This document shows, piece by piece, positions 1 through 9,267 of a DNA stretch of 64,000 nt. Source of the stretch: Chloroflexota bacterium (lineage in GTDB: Bacteria > Chloroflexota > Chloroflexia > Chloroflexales > Herpetosiphonaceae); assembly GCA_020161265.1 (NCBI GenBank), contig JAIUOC010000006.1, positions 401,547 through 465,546 on the forward strand, read 5' to 3'. Position 1 is the first letter of the stretch. Each line of letters opens with the position of its first letter. The notes under the pieces were generated by a model. That model searched no databases and had not been told where the DNA came from. It was given only the letters and a program-made list of their open reading frames with translations. A program made the position numbers and the translations under genes.

Positions 1-10
1 CGCCTAAAAC

Positions 11-40
11 CACAAATGGCTCAGATACATGAGCCGTTTG
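11..40 (-). terminator. Hairpin terminator, copy 1 of a repeated cassette
   Basis: Arms at 13-22 and 31-40 pair with one wobble. On the minus strand the stem is followed by GGTTTTAGG. It lies just downstream of the glycosyltransferase stop. Near-identical cassettes occur at 1461-1501 and 3623-3661, each also downstream of a minus-strand gene. Confidence 0.65.
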
Positions 41-74
41 CGATCATATTAATCGTGGGTTTTGGCGTGCCAAA

Positions 75-1328
75 TTAACGTCGAGCTATCCGAAGAATCA
101 GATCGATCGCCTGTGCTGTGCCATATTCTTGCTGAATTTGGTTGCCAAGCTGGGCTGCTCGTTCACGAATTGCAGCTTGGGTTGTTACTTGATTAATCGC
201 CGTCACCAGCCGATCGACTGTAATCTGCGAACGTGGGATGGGTGCGGAACCCACGCCTAGCTCAGCCACCCGTCGCCCCCAGAAAGTCTGATCGAAGGCA
301 AAGGGCACAACGATTGACGGTCGGCCACTGCGTAGGGCTGCGCCAGTTGTGCCAGCACCGCCATGATGCACAATTGCCGCCATTTGAGGGAATAGCCACT
401 GATGTGGCACGCTGTCAACAAAAAATAATTGATCGGTTGGCTCTGCGGTTTCAGCTAATGCTCCCCAACCGCCAGCGAGAATTCCACGTTGGCCAGAGCG
501 AGCTAAGGCTTCCTTCACAGTGCTAGTTAATTGTCGTGGATCACCACCCATCATACTGCCAAAGCCAATATACATTGGAGCTGGCCCAGCAGCCAGAAAG
601 GCGCAAAGCTCAGCCGGTGGCGACCAATCGGCTGGTGCTGGCAGAAACCAAAAGCCTGTGACGTGATGCTGTGCAGACCAATCGGTTGGGCGTGACATAA
701 CGTAAGCACTGTAGGCGTGCAGCCGCAACGGAACCTGCTCGCGGATTTTACCAAACGGGCTGGTAAAGCCATAGGATGGTAAGCCCAGCACATGGCTGCG
801 AACTCGATTGACTGTGGGCCGAAAGATCTGCCAAAAAATCTGCTCAAAACCAAGATGCGTGAGATAGTTGGCGAATCCGCCAAGTTGGAGCCAAGCTGGG
901 GCAATTGGCGAGGGATAGGCGCGGGTGGGAGTTAGCGGTTGCAGCACTGCTTCGATAAATGGAACCCCAAGTCGTTCAGCAAAACTAGCGGTCTGAGGGC
1001 CAGTCCCAAGGATGAGATCAGTTCCTTGACAGGCTTGCAATGTTTCTTGGGCAATTCCTTCAATCAATTCGTTTAGTTCGTTACGCAGGCTTTTGAGCAA
1101 CTCTATTACATTGCGCGAACCGGATAAGCTAGCGATGCGTTCGCGCAAATAGGCTTGAATATCAACCCCGACCGAAACGAACGGAACACCTGCATCGTGG
1201 TTTAGCGCAGCAAAATTGGCTGGGCCAACCAGTTGAACTTGATGCCCTACATGGCGTAATGCTCGTGCAATCGCTACAAATGGTTGAACATCGCCGCGCG
1301 AACCATAACTGATGATGCTAATATCCAT
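75..1328 (-). CDS. GT1-family glycosyltransferase (UDP-glycosyl/sterol glucosyltransferase-like)
   Basis: Probably transfers a sugar from a nucleotide-sugar donor to a lipid or small-molecule acceptor. The N-terminus (MDISIISYGSRGDVQPFVA) is the acceptor-side Rossmann start with the SRGDVQP motif typical of sterol/macrolide glucosyltransferases. The C-terminal half carries HHGGAGTT followed by a PSIVVPFAFDQ stretch, the nucleotide-sugar binding signature. The protein has 417 aa from the ATG at 1328, the usual family size; the frame is open nine codons further upstream but the conserved start is at this ATG. It is a single gene with its own hairpin terminator at 11-40. No biosynthetic neighbours indicate the acceptor, so substrate is unknown. 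Confidence 0.88.
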   Translation of the reverse strand: MDISIISYGSRGDVQPFVAIARALRHVGHQVQLVGPANFAALNHDAGVPFVSVGVDIQAYLRERIASLSGSRNVIELLKSLRNELNELIEGIAQETLQACQGTDLILGTGPQTASFAERLGVPFIEAVLQPLTPTRAYPSPIAPAWLQLGGFANYLTHLGFEQIFWQIFRPTVNRVRSHVLGLPSYGFTSPFGKIREQVPLRLHAYSAYVMSRPTDWSAQHHVTGFWFLPAPADWSPPAELCAFLAAGPAPMYIGFGSMMGGDPRQLTSTVKEALARSGQRGILAGGWGALAETAEPTDQLFFVDSVPHQWLFPQMAAIVHHGGAGTTGAALRSGRPSIVVPFAFDQTFWGRRVAELGVGSAPIPRSQITVDRLVTAINQVTTQAAIRERAAQLGNQIQQEYGTAQAIDLILRIARR

Positions 1329-1460
1329 GAACACCCCCGCATACGCCAGCCCCAAACGAAGAGTTTTCGCTTAGCAACTATGTTATAAATATCACAATCT
1401 GTAGCTAGCGTCAAGGAACATGCATTGAATTACTGTTTGGCTCGTTGATTTGAGGAAAAT

Positions 1461-1501
1461 CGCCTAAAACCACAAACGGCTCACATAATTGAGCCGCTTG
1501 T
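1461..1501 (-). terminator. Hairpin terminator, copy 2 of a repeated cassette
   Basis: Arms ACAAACGGCTC (1472-1482) and GAGCCGCTTGT (1491-1501) flank an 8-nt loop. On the minus strand the stem runs into TGGTTTTAGGCG. It sits downstream of the aldo/keto reductase, whose stop is at 1573. Confidence 0.7.
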
Positions 1502-1572
1502 AGACGAGCAGATCGAATATTCTGGTGCAGTTGCCACCAACTGCTGTGAGGGTGTTGGATATGATTAGTATT

Positions 1573-2445
<873 letters not shown>

Positions 2446-2632
2446 TTAGCTATTGAAAAAGCACGAATCGCGCCTACTTGTCCGATTCTCTAGAGCGCTG
2501 GATCAGCCTGCTTCGTGCCATAACTAAGTATAGGCGTATACAAGCTGCATATGGTATGATGATTGTCGTCAATTATTGGATAATTCTCCAGACTATACCT
2601 AAAAGATAGAAGCCACACAGCGAGGCGTAATT

Positions 2633-3574
2633 ATGCCGATGACTCAAGAACACCAAACTGCTTGGGAGCGCCAGCATAGTGCTGCCAACTATGCTGAGAT
2701 CAGCACACGGATCGCCCACATTCTTCCATCCGATGGCATGATTGAACCGCTGCCTGGAGTACATGTCTACCGTGTTTCTGGCCCAACGGAGCCAATTCAT
2801 GGGGTAACTGTTCCTGCCTTTTGCGTGATTATTCAAGGGCGGAAGATGGTGCTATTAGCTGCCAACCAGTATCACTATGATCCAGCCCACTACTTGCTCA
2901 CCACGGCGGCGCTGCCCGTCGTTGGTCAAATTATGGAGGCCACGCCAGAAGCACCATATCTGAGTCTTCGGTTTGCACTGTCTCCAGCTCTTATTAGCTC
3001 GGTTATGGCCGAGGTGGGAGTAACGCCGGTAGCAAGTCAAGCATCGGTGCGAGCACTTGCAGTGAGTTCGCTGGATGGAGAATTTATGGATGTGGTGGTA
3101 CGGCTTGTCCGGTTATTCAATAGCCCTCGCGACGCGCAGATTTTGGGGCCGCTGATTATGCGGGAACTGGTTTATCGGCTCTTGATGAGCGAACAAGGCA
3201 TGCGGCTGCGTCAGATTGCAATCATTGGAGGAGCAGAACATCGGATCATGGGTGCGCTTGCCCAAATTCAGCGTGATTTTCATCAGCCACTTAGGATTCC
3301 TGATCTAGCACAGGCAGTAGGAATGAGTGTCTCTGGGTTCCACAGCCACTTTAAGGCAGTGACCGCGATGAGTCCAGGTCAGTATCAGCAGCAGTTGCGT
3401 CTACAAGAGGCTCGGCGCTTATTATTGAGCGAAGATCTTGATGCAGCAAGTGTAGGTGCTCGGGTAGGCTATGATGATGCCGCATACTTTACCCGTGCCT
3501 ACAAACGCCTTTTTGGAGCGCCGCCAATACGCGATGCGACGCGGATGCGGGTGGTTGTTATGGCTGGTGGTTAG
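2633..3574 (+). CDS. AraC-family transcriptional regulator (AraC_N + HTH)
   Basis: One-component activator of 313 aa. Residues about 40-200 form the AraC-type N-terminal cupin domain (GVTVPAFCVIIQGRKMVLL, then YHYDPAHYLL), the variant usually annotated AraC_N. The C-terminus has two helix-turn-helix units: IPDLAQAVGMSVSGFHSHFK and the second around AASVGARVGYDDAAYFTRAYKRLFG, which is the AraC signature. The ATG at 2633 follows GAGG at good spacing. It is divergently transcribed from the aldo/keto reductase across a 199-bp shared promoter region, so it probably regulates that gene. The inducer is unknown. Confidence 0.92.
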   Translation: MPMTQEHQTAWERQHSAANYAEISTRIAHILPSDGMIEPLPGVHVYRVSGPTEPIHGVTVPAFCVIIQGRKMVLLAANQYHYDPAHYLLTTAALPVVGQIMEATPEAPYLSLRFALSPALISSVMAEVGVTPVASQASVRALAVSSLDGEFMDVVVRLVRLFNSPRDAQILGPLIMRELVYRLLMSEQGMRLRQIAIIGGAEHRIMGALAQIQRDFHQPLRIPDLAQAVGMSVSGFHSHFKAVTAMSPGQYQQQLRLQEARRLLLSEDLDAASVGARVGYDDAAYFTRAYKRLFGAPPIRDATRMRVVVMAGG

Positions 3575-3622
3575 TAATAAGATTTTGTTCTTGCTGAAAA
3601 TCAGCTATGGAGGGTTATGGTT

Positions 3623-3661
3623 CTAAAACCACAAACGGCTCGCATAATGGAGCCGCTTGTG
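3623..3661. terminator. Bidirectional hairpin terminator, copy 3 of a repeated cassette
   Basis: Perfect-length arms ACAAACGGCTC (3631-3641) and GAGCCGCTTGT (3650-3660) are preceded by CTAAAACC, which reads GGTTTTAG on the minus strand. It lies between the convergent AraC and glpD genes and can serve both. Confidence 0.7.
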
Positions 3662-3741
3662 GGAGAGAAGAGAGAGGAGAAGGTTTGATTTCATTATAGC
3701 TATCTCGGCGAGATTGTCAAATTAGAGAAGTGTTAACAAGC

Positions 3742-5322
3742 TTAATCTGGCAAACTATAATGCTGCTCAATTAATTGTTGATAATGCTGCCACCCGGTTT
3801 GCCAGCGTTGTGCATCCCAGCCCAACTCCTCAGTACAAATTGCTTGAATTTGGGCCTGATATTCAGCTGCGCCATGGGGCAACAATAGGCCTAAACGGCT
3901 GCGCCGCAACAGCAAATCGCCTACATTGGTCACGGCTTCATAGCGTGCTGCCCAACGGATTTCGGCCCACAAACTTGGTAAATCGGCGATTGAACGAAAC
4001 TCATGGCTAGGCAATTCTTGCAGCATCAAGGGTGCTTCGGCGGCATAACGCCCCAACAAGCGTTGTTTGATGTTTGGGGCTAGTGATCCCGCCAAGCTAC
4101 TTGGTGCAGGATTCAATCGTGGGGCATTCGGCCAAAGTTTGATCTGGGGCAAGTATTGACGTAAAAGTTTCAAGGCTTCGAGCGCAAGCAAGCGAAAGGT
4201 GGTTAATTTACCACCTGTGACCGTCAATAACCCTTGCTCTTGCCATAGCACATAATCCCGCGATTCTTTGGATGGATCGCTGGCTCCCGTATCGACCACT
4301 GGCCGCACGCCGCTCCAGGTCGAAATCACATCGCTCAAGCCCAACGCCAAACTTGGAAAAGCGGCTTGGGCTGCTTCAAGCAAATAGGCAACTTCAGCAG
4401 GGCTGATACTTGGCTCTTGCCATAAATCCTGCTCATGATCAAGATCAGTTGTGCCGACAATGCTCACGCCTTCCCATGGCACAAAAAACACTGGCCGCCG
4501 ATCCCTGGGATGCTCCAAATTGATCGCTTGGGCGAGTGGTAATTGGGTTTGGCTAAATACCAAATGGCTGCCACGCAACGGGCGCATTTTGGCTGGAGCA
4601 TGAATCTGCTGGCGCAGTTGATCGACCCAAGCACCCGTAGCATTGACAATCGCCGTAGCTTTGAGAGTTTGCTGACGTTGGCTGAGCTGATCACGCACAA
4701 CCACCCCAACCACTTGCTCGTTTGCTCGAACTAACTGCTCAACCGCTGCATAATTTAGTACTGTAGCTCCAGCGGCAGCCGCTTCGCGCAAAATTCGCAA
4801 GACCAAACGGGCATCATCGGTTTGGGCATCGCTGTAGCGTAGGCCAGCCGCTAAGTTAGCATCAGCAAGGTAGGGCGCTTGTAACCGCAAATTGGCAATG
4901 CTTAGATAATGCTGTTCGCGGCGACGAGCAAGCGCATCGTAGGCCAATAATCCAGCCTGATAGACCCAGCGCTTGAGTGGTTTGGCCTGTGGTAGGCCAA
5001 TTAAAAAGCCCAATGGCGCAACTAAACCAGGCGCTTCGTTTAAAAGCTGTTCGCGCTCAACTACCGAATCATAGGTGACCCGCACTTGGCCCTGAGCCAA
5101 ATAGCGCAAACCGCCATGCACTAATTTCGATGAACGGCTTGAGGTTCCCCAAGCAAAATCTCGCGCTTCGAGCAACAACGCTTTGAGTCCTGAGCGCGTG
5201 GCTTCGCGCACTAAGCCAGCGCCCGTAATTCCACCGCCAATGATAATGACATCCCACGCTTGATCGAGCGCTTGCCAAGTGGTTTCGCGCCAAGTAGCGT
5301 TCCATTGCAACTGCGGATTCAT
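3742..5322 (-). CDS. glpD: FAD-dependent glycerol-3-phosphate dehydrogenase
   Basis: Oxidises sn-glycerol-3-phosphate to dihydroxyacetone phosphate and passes electrons to quinone, at the inner face of the membrane. Seen: the FAD-binding GGGITGAG with the following LLLEARDFAWGTSSRSS, and LVHGGLRYL, which is diagnostic for GlpD. SIVGTTDLDHE, STWSGVRPVV and TVTGGKLTTFR match the second FAD and substrate regions. The 526 aa match the family. The ATG at 5322 has GAGG upstream and overlaps the stop of the preceding FAD oxidase by four bases (ATGA), so the two are translationally coupled. The pairing with an AGPS-like oxidase and a FadR-like regulator points to glycerolipid rather than only glycerol catabolism. 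Confidence 0.95.
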   Translation of the reverse strand: MNPQLQWNATWRETTWQALDQAWDVIIIGGGITGAGLVREATRSGLKALLLEARDFAWGTSSRSSKLVHGGLRYLAQGQVRVTYDSVVEREQLLNEAPGLVAPLGFLIGLPQAKPLKRWVYQAGLLAYDALARRREQHYLSIANLRLQAPYLADANLAAGLRYSDAQTDDARLVLRILREAAAAGATVLNYAAVEQLVRANEQVVGVVVRDQLSQRQQTLKATAIVNATGAWVDQLRQQIHAPAKMRPLRGSHLVFSQTQLPLAQAINLEHPRDRRPVFFVPWEGVSIVGTTDLDHEQDLWQEPSISPAEVAYLLEAAQAAFPSLALGLSDVISTWSGVRPVVDTGASDPSKESRDYVLWQEQGLLTVTGGKLTTFRLLALEALKLLRQYLPQIKLWPNAPRLNPAPSSLAGSLAPNIKQRLLGRYAAEAPLMLQELPSHEFRSIADLPSLWAEIRWAARYEAVTNVGDLLLRRSRLGLLLPHGAAEYQAQIQAICTEELGWDAQRWQTGWQHYQQLIEQHYSLPD

Positions 5323-6920
5323 TGGCCATCCTCGTATAATTTGGCGGGATTGAGCAAGCCCTGCGGGTCGAAATGCTGGCCAAGTTGTTGCAATGCGCCA
5401 ATTCCCAAGCGACCTTTTTCGGCTTCGAGGTAGGGGCGATGATCAAGCCCTACGCCATGTTGATGGCTAATCGTGCCGCCTGCAGCCACAATTGCTTGGC
5501 TCGCAGCGGTTTTTAAGGCGTGCCAACGAGCTAAAGTTGCCTGCGCAGCGTTGCCAAGCCGAAAAGCATAGGTTGTGTAGATGCTTGAACCAGTTGGGTA
5601 AAAATGCGAAAGATGGGTGAACACATGGACTTGTTCGTGCTCAGCTGCCAATCCATGGCGTAAGCTATGTTCCAAGCCATGCAACAAGGGTGTAACATTT
5701 TCCCATGTCGTGGCGGTTTCGACCGTATCCACGCCATAGCCCAACTCCCACAGCCGATTGCGTAGATAAGGCGCACGAAAGCGCCCAGCCTGCCAAGCTT
5801 TGCCAAAGCTTTGGCCGATGTGAATGCCGCCATGTTGACGAACCAAGCTCAACACTGCTTGACGACTGAGATTAACTTGGGCTTTGCTACCAATAAAGCC
5901 AACTAACAGCAGACATTTTTCGCTGTCAACCCCGCGCAATTTCAAAAAGCCTTCGAGCAAACCAATCGCCCGCTCATGACCAGCCAAGGCGAGGTTGGTC
6001 ATGGTTTCGGTCGGCGTGCTGAGCCGCAACATGCCTAATGGTAGGTTGGCTTGGGCGATTGTTCGCGCGGCAGTTTGGGCTTGCTCCCAGTTTGCAAAAA
6101 AGATTGCATGCACTACATCAAGCTCAGGAATTGGGCGAATTCGCACAGTAGCTTCGGTGATAATGCCATAACGACCTTCTGAGCCAAGCAGCATTTCACG
6201 CAGGTCAGGGCCAGCCGCCGAAGCTGGAAAGGGCGCTAATTCTAACGATCCTTGGGGTGTTTCAACCCGCCCGCCTGCCCAAAGTTGTTCAATTCGCCCA
6301 AAACCAAGCGATTGTTGACCACTAGAGCGGGTTGCAATCCAGCCGCCCAGGGTCGAAAGCTCAAACGATTGGGGAAAATGGCCAAGCGTAAAACCCAAAG
6401 CCCGTAATTGGGCTTCAAGATCTGGGCCTTTGATTCCAGCGCCAAAGCGTGCCAGCCGCGCAGTTGGGTTAATTTCCATCAGTCGATTAAGTTTGGCAAG
6501 ACTGACAGTTAAAATTGGTCGTTCGCCAGCAACTGGATTAATATGTCCAGCTACGCTGGTTCCACCGCCATAGGGAATCAGGCTAACATTGTTGACACTA
6601 GCCCAATCGATCAATTCGCGAACTGCTTGGCTGGATTGGGGAAACGCCACGCCATCGGGAATTTGGCCCAGCTCGCCGCTGCGGGTAGCCACCAAATCGG
6701 CGAAACTCTGGCCACGAGCATGGCGAATCCGCAACTCAGGATCGGTGCTGATCAATTCGTGGTGTGGCAAGCGTGATGCTGGAACTTGGGCAACAAGCTC
6801 GGCCAAACGAACATCGCTAGGAGCCGTGCCAGCCCCAATTAATTGCTTGAGCAAGCCCAAAATACCAGCTTTAACCGGATACTCTTTGCTCTCATCGCCC
6901 CACCCATTCCAACGGCGCAT
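5319..6920 (-). CDS. FAD-binding oxidase of the alkyl-DHAP synthase (AGPS) type
   Basis: VAO/PCMH-family flavoprotein of 533 aa. It begins MRRWNGWGDES, typical of bacterial AGPS-like proteins. The FAD domain shows LIPYGGGTSVAGH and later STLGGWIATRSSGQQSLGFG, the segment strongly associated with alkyldihydroxyacetonephosphate synthases. The C-terminus has AGGTISHQHGVGLDHRPYL, holding the active-site His region. Eukaryotic AGPS swaps the acyl chain of acyl-DHAP for a fatty alcohol, making ether lipids; in bacteria the homologues are often of unproven substrate. Coupling to glpD, which makes DHAP, and to a fatty-acid type regulator supports a lipid role but does not prove ether-lipid synthesis. 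A D-lactate/glycolate-like oxidase is the alternative. Confidence 0.85.
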   Translation of the reverse strand: MRRWNGWGDESKEYPVKAGILGLLKQLIGAGTAPSDVRLAELVAQVPASRLPHHELISTDPELRIRHARGQSFADLVATRSGELGQIPDGVAFPQSSQAVRELIDWASVNNVSLIPYGGGTSVAGHINPVAGERPILTVSLAKLNRLMEINPTARLARFGAGIKGPDLEAQLRALGFTLGHFPQSFELSTLGGWIATRSSGQQSLGFGRIEQLWAGGRVETPQGSLELAPFPASAAGPDLREMLLGSEGRYGIITEATVRIRPIPELDVVHAIFFANWEQAQTAARTIAQANLPLGMLRLSTPTETMTNLALAGHERAIGLLEGFLKLRGVDSEKCLLLVGFIGSKAQVNLSRQAVLSLVRQHGGIHIGQSFGKAWQAGRFRAPYLRNRLWELGYGVDTVETATTWENVTPLLHGLEHSLRHGLAAEHEQVHVFTHLSHFYPTGSSIYTTYAFRLGNAAQATLARWHALKTAASQAIVAAGGTISHQHGVGLDHRPYLEAEKGRLGIGALQQLGQHFDPQGLLNPAKLYEDGQ

Positions 6921-6921
6921 A

Positions 6922-7629
6922 TTATCCCCTTTGTGTATTATTGATATTCGCGGCTAACAATTGCCAAACGTTGATGCTCTGCTGCATGGCGGCTTGGCTG
7001 GCTTGGCGAGCTAAATCGGCATCGCGAGTTTGGGCAGCTTGTAACAGGGTGTGATAAAAGGCCGCCGAATGTTCGCGGGCCTGCGCTAGCTCAAAATAAT
7101 CCAAAGCCATCATTTGGTAAAAGCCACGAAAGCCATTTAAAATTAAGGTATAAATTGGATTAGTCGAAGCGATCGTGAGTCGATGGTGCAATTGCCAATC
7201 GAATTGAGCGTAGGCTGCCGCGTTATCAGCCAATGGTAGGGCGGTTTGCAATAAAGCTGTAATCGCTTCGGCGTGATGTTCGATCGCCATGGCGGTGTAA
7301 CTTGGCGCTAAATCCAAGCGCACTGCTAGCAATTGCGGCACAATTTGGGCTGGCAGCCCAGTGCTATGTTGCACCAAACTGCGCAATACGCCCAAACCGC
7401 CATCATGCCAAATATTGCAAACCATTGTCGGCTTGCCTTGTTGCACGACGAGCCAGCCATCACGAGCTAGGCGTTGAATCGCTTCACGCAGGGTTGGCCG
7501 TGTGACCCCCAATTGCACCGCAAGCTCACGTTCGCTGGGCAGGCTGCTGCCTGCGGCATAACTGCCGCCAATAATTCGTTTGATCAAGTGTTGTTCGCAA
7601 TACGATGCAGGTCGTTGTAATTCGCTCAT
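6922..7629 (-). CDS. fadR: FadR-like GntR-family acyl-CoA-responsive regulator
   Basis: GntR regulator of 235 aa from the ATG at 7629; TTG at 7638 and GTG at 7635 are in-frame alternatives but fall inside the operator. The winged helix contains PSERELAVQLGVTRPTLREA, then QRLARDGWLVVQQGKPT, which resembles E. coli FadR more than generic GntR. The C-terminal half also follows FadR, with ASTNPIYTLILNGFRGFY and SAAFYHTLLQAA. FadR is released from DNA by long-chain acyl-CoA. The gene is one base upstream of the AGPS-like oxidase, so it is the first gene of a three-gene operon. A promoter at 7662-7690 and a FadR-type operator at 7637-7653 imply autoregulation. Resemblance was judged against the remembered E. 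coli sequence. Confidence 0.85.
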   Translation of the reverse strand: MSELQRPASYCEQHLIKRIIGGSYAAGSSLPSERELAVQLGVTRPTLREAIQRLARDGWLVVQQGKPTMVCNIWHDGGLGVLRSLVQHSTGLPAQIVPQLLAVRLDLAPSYTAMAIEHHAEAITALLQTALPLADNAAAYAQFDWQLHHRLTIASTNPIYTLILNGFRGFYQMMALDYFELAQAREHSAAFYHTLLQAAQTRDADLARQASQAAMQQSINVWQLLAANINNTQRG

Positions 7630-7636
7630 ATTCACC

Positions 7637-7653
7637 AACTGGTCAGACCACTT
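7637..7653 (-). promoter_or_regulatory. FadR-type operator
   Basis: AACTGGTCAGACCACTT is a palindrome about the A at 7645; 7 of 8 arm pairs match. It equals the E. coli FadR consensus core TGGTCNGACCA. It starts about two bases after the predicted transcription start and ends 8 bases before the ATG at 7629, so binding would block the promoter and cover the ribosome binding region. Confidence 0.8.
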
Positions 7654-7661
7654 ACCAGTTA

Positions 7662-7690
7662 AGTATAGGGAAATCTTGAGGCTCTGTCAA
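7662..7690 (-). promoter_or_regulatory. Sigma-70 type promoter of the fadR-AGPS-glpD operon
   Basis: On the minus strand TTGACA (7690-7685), a 17-base spacer and TATACT (7667-7662) form a near-perfect promoter. The predicted start is near 7655, placing the FadR-type palindrome directly downstream. Confidence 0.8.
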
Positions 7691-7802
7691 GCGGCTTAGC
7701 GCTGAACACTAAGGAACTTCTCAGGCCTCGCCAACGTTATGGCTTTAAGCAAACCTTTACTATGCAACCAATTAAGCTAGTTTTATCCGAATGGAGTGTG
7801 TC

Positions 7803-8537
7803 ATGCGTTGGATTTTTGGTTTTTTCGCCGCCTGTTTAGCCCTCTGGCAAATCTCGCCAGCCGCCGCCTGTAAAATGATGGAACCCACCCTCGATAGCGT
7901 AACCCAACAATCTGAACTGGTGGTTATCGCCACAGTGACCAAGATTGAAGGCAGTCAAGCAACATTTAGCGTCGAGGCTCCGATCAAAGGGAATTTGCCG
8001 CAAAATGATCTTGATGTGCTCAACCATCAAATTAACAATGGAGCCGATTGCCAACCAACCTTGGGCGATGGCGAGCGCTTTGCTGAAGGCAGTCGCTGGG
8101 TATTGTTCCTTGTGCCAACCACGCTCGACCCAGATATCACTTGGCAAACTGCCAGCTTTGGCGATTATGGGGCACTCAAAGTTGAACAAGATCAAGTCAG
8201 CTATACCGAACAAGGCACGCCGCAGCAAATTTCATTACCTGATATGGTTGAAACCTTGAGCAATTATGCCAGCCTCACCCCCAACGAGTTGGTTGATCCA
8301 CTACCTGGCGGAGCAGCAGCACCTGCAGTTGAGCCACAAATTTTGCCGGCCCCAGCCCCTGAATTAATCGATACCGATCCGAATGCCAATCCAGTTGCCC
8401 AAGTTGATGTTGCACCAACTATTGCACCAACTTCTGCTGCTCCAAGCTGGCTGCCGTGGGTTTTGGTTGGCGTAGGTGTGGTTGCTGCAATCGGCGCATT
8501 GATTGGCTGGCAACGCAGCCGTAGTGCTAAACAGTAA
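7803..8537 (+). CDS. Exported NTR/TIMP-like protein with C-terminal membrane anchor (paralogue 1)
   Basis: Unnamed protein of 244 aa from the ATG at 7803, which has GGAG six bases upstream. A signal peptide (MRWIFGFFAACLALW...) ends before AAAC, leaving a cysteine at the mature N-terminus. The next 110 residues show C-x-M-x-EPTLDSVTQQ, VVIATVTKIEG, PIKGNL, a second Cys, and FAEGSRWVLFL. That order (Cys, V-x-A-x-V strand, KG, Cys, G-x-x-W/Y-x-LF) resembles netrin-like/TIMP folds; this is inference. A Pro/Ala-rich linker of about 60 residues leads to a C-terminal membrane helix (LPWVLVGVGVVAAIGALIG) and a basic tail WQRSRSAK, as in surface-anchored proteins. Next to a paralogue at 8577. Binding partner unknown. 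Confidence 0.75.
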   Translation: MRWIFGFFAACLALWQISPAAACKMMEPTLDSVTQQSELVVIATVTKIEGSQATFSVEAPIKGNLPQNDLDVLNHQINNGADCQPTLGDGERFAEGSRWVLFLVPTTLDPDITWQTASFGDYGALKVEQDQVSYTEQGTPQQISLPDMVETLSNYASLTPNELVDPLPGGAAAPAVEPQILPAPAPELIDTDPNANPVAQVDVAPTIAPTSAAPSWLPWVLVGVGVVAAIGALIGWQRSRSAKQ

Positions 8538-8576
8538 TCAGTATATCTGTGAGATAGTGATTGTAAGGAGGTTAAC

Positions 8577-9266
8577 ATGCGTTGGATTTGGGGATGTTTG
8601 ATCATATTAATTGGGCTACTGCCGGCAACTCCTGCCGCTGCCTGCTCGATGATCGAGCCAACCCTTGATAGCTTGACCCAACAAGCTGATCTAGTAGTCG
8701 TTGCCACAGTCAGCAGCATCGAGGGCGATCAGGCATTTTTTACGGTCGATACAGCGATCAAAGGCTCAGTTGCCAGTGAACCATTGAGCGTGCTCAACCA
8801 TGAAATTGATACAGATCCGTCATGTAAACCAGAACTTCGAACTGGCAATCGTTTTGCTGAAGGCAGCAAATGGGTTTTGTTTTTAGGTCCAAATCAATTC
8901 GATAGTACAGCTGTCTGGCAAACCATTAGTTTTGGCGATTATGGGGCACTCAACGTTGAGCAAGATCAGGTGCGTTATCGTGAGCACAGCCAGGAACAAA
9001 CTCAAGCATTGGCTGATTTAGTCAGCACATTAACCAATTACAGTATGGCTGGCGTAGCGACTGCAACCGCCTTGCCAGCAGGCCAAACCGCTGAACCTAA
9101 TGCGCCCAAACCCATGCCAACGGCAACATTCGATGTTGTACCAATCGCCAACCCACCGCAAATAACCGAGCCGCCAGCCAATCAATCGAGCACTATGCCA
9201 TGGATTTTGGTTGGCATTGGCGTGTTAGCCGGAGTTGGCACATTGATCGGCTGGCGACGAAGCTAA
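8577..9266 (+). CDS. Exported NTR/TIMP-like protein with C-terminal membrane anchor (paralogue 2)
   Basis: Paralogue of the gene at 7803, 229 aa, 39 bases downstream and behind an excellent AAGGAGG ribosome site. It shares the signal peptide start MRWIW, the mature N-terminus AACSMIEPTLDSLTQQ, VVVATVSSIEG, AIKGSV, a central Cys, FAEGSKWVLFL and SFGDYGALNVEQDQV. The linker differs in sequence and length but again is Pro/Ala/Thr rich, and the C-terminus repeats the helix PWILVGIGVLAGVGTLIG followed by WRRS. The conserved head and tail with a free linker indicate tandem duplication followed by linker drift. Function unknown; the two probably form one transcript. Confidence 0.75.
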   Translation: MRWIWGCLIILIGLLPATPAAACSMIEPTLDSLTQQADLVVVATVSSIEGDQAFFTVDTAIKGSVASEPLSVLNHEIDTDPSCKPELRTGNRFAEGSKWVLFLGPNQFDSTAVWQTISFGDYGALNVEQDQVRYREHSQEQTQALADLVSTLTNYSMAGVATATALPAGQTAEPNAPKPMPTATFDVVPIANPPQITEPPANQSSTMPWILVGIGVLAGVGTLIGWRRS

Positions 9267-9267
9267 T

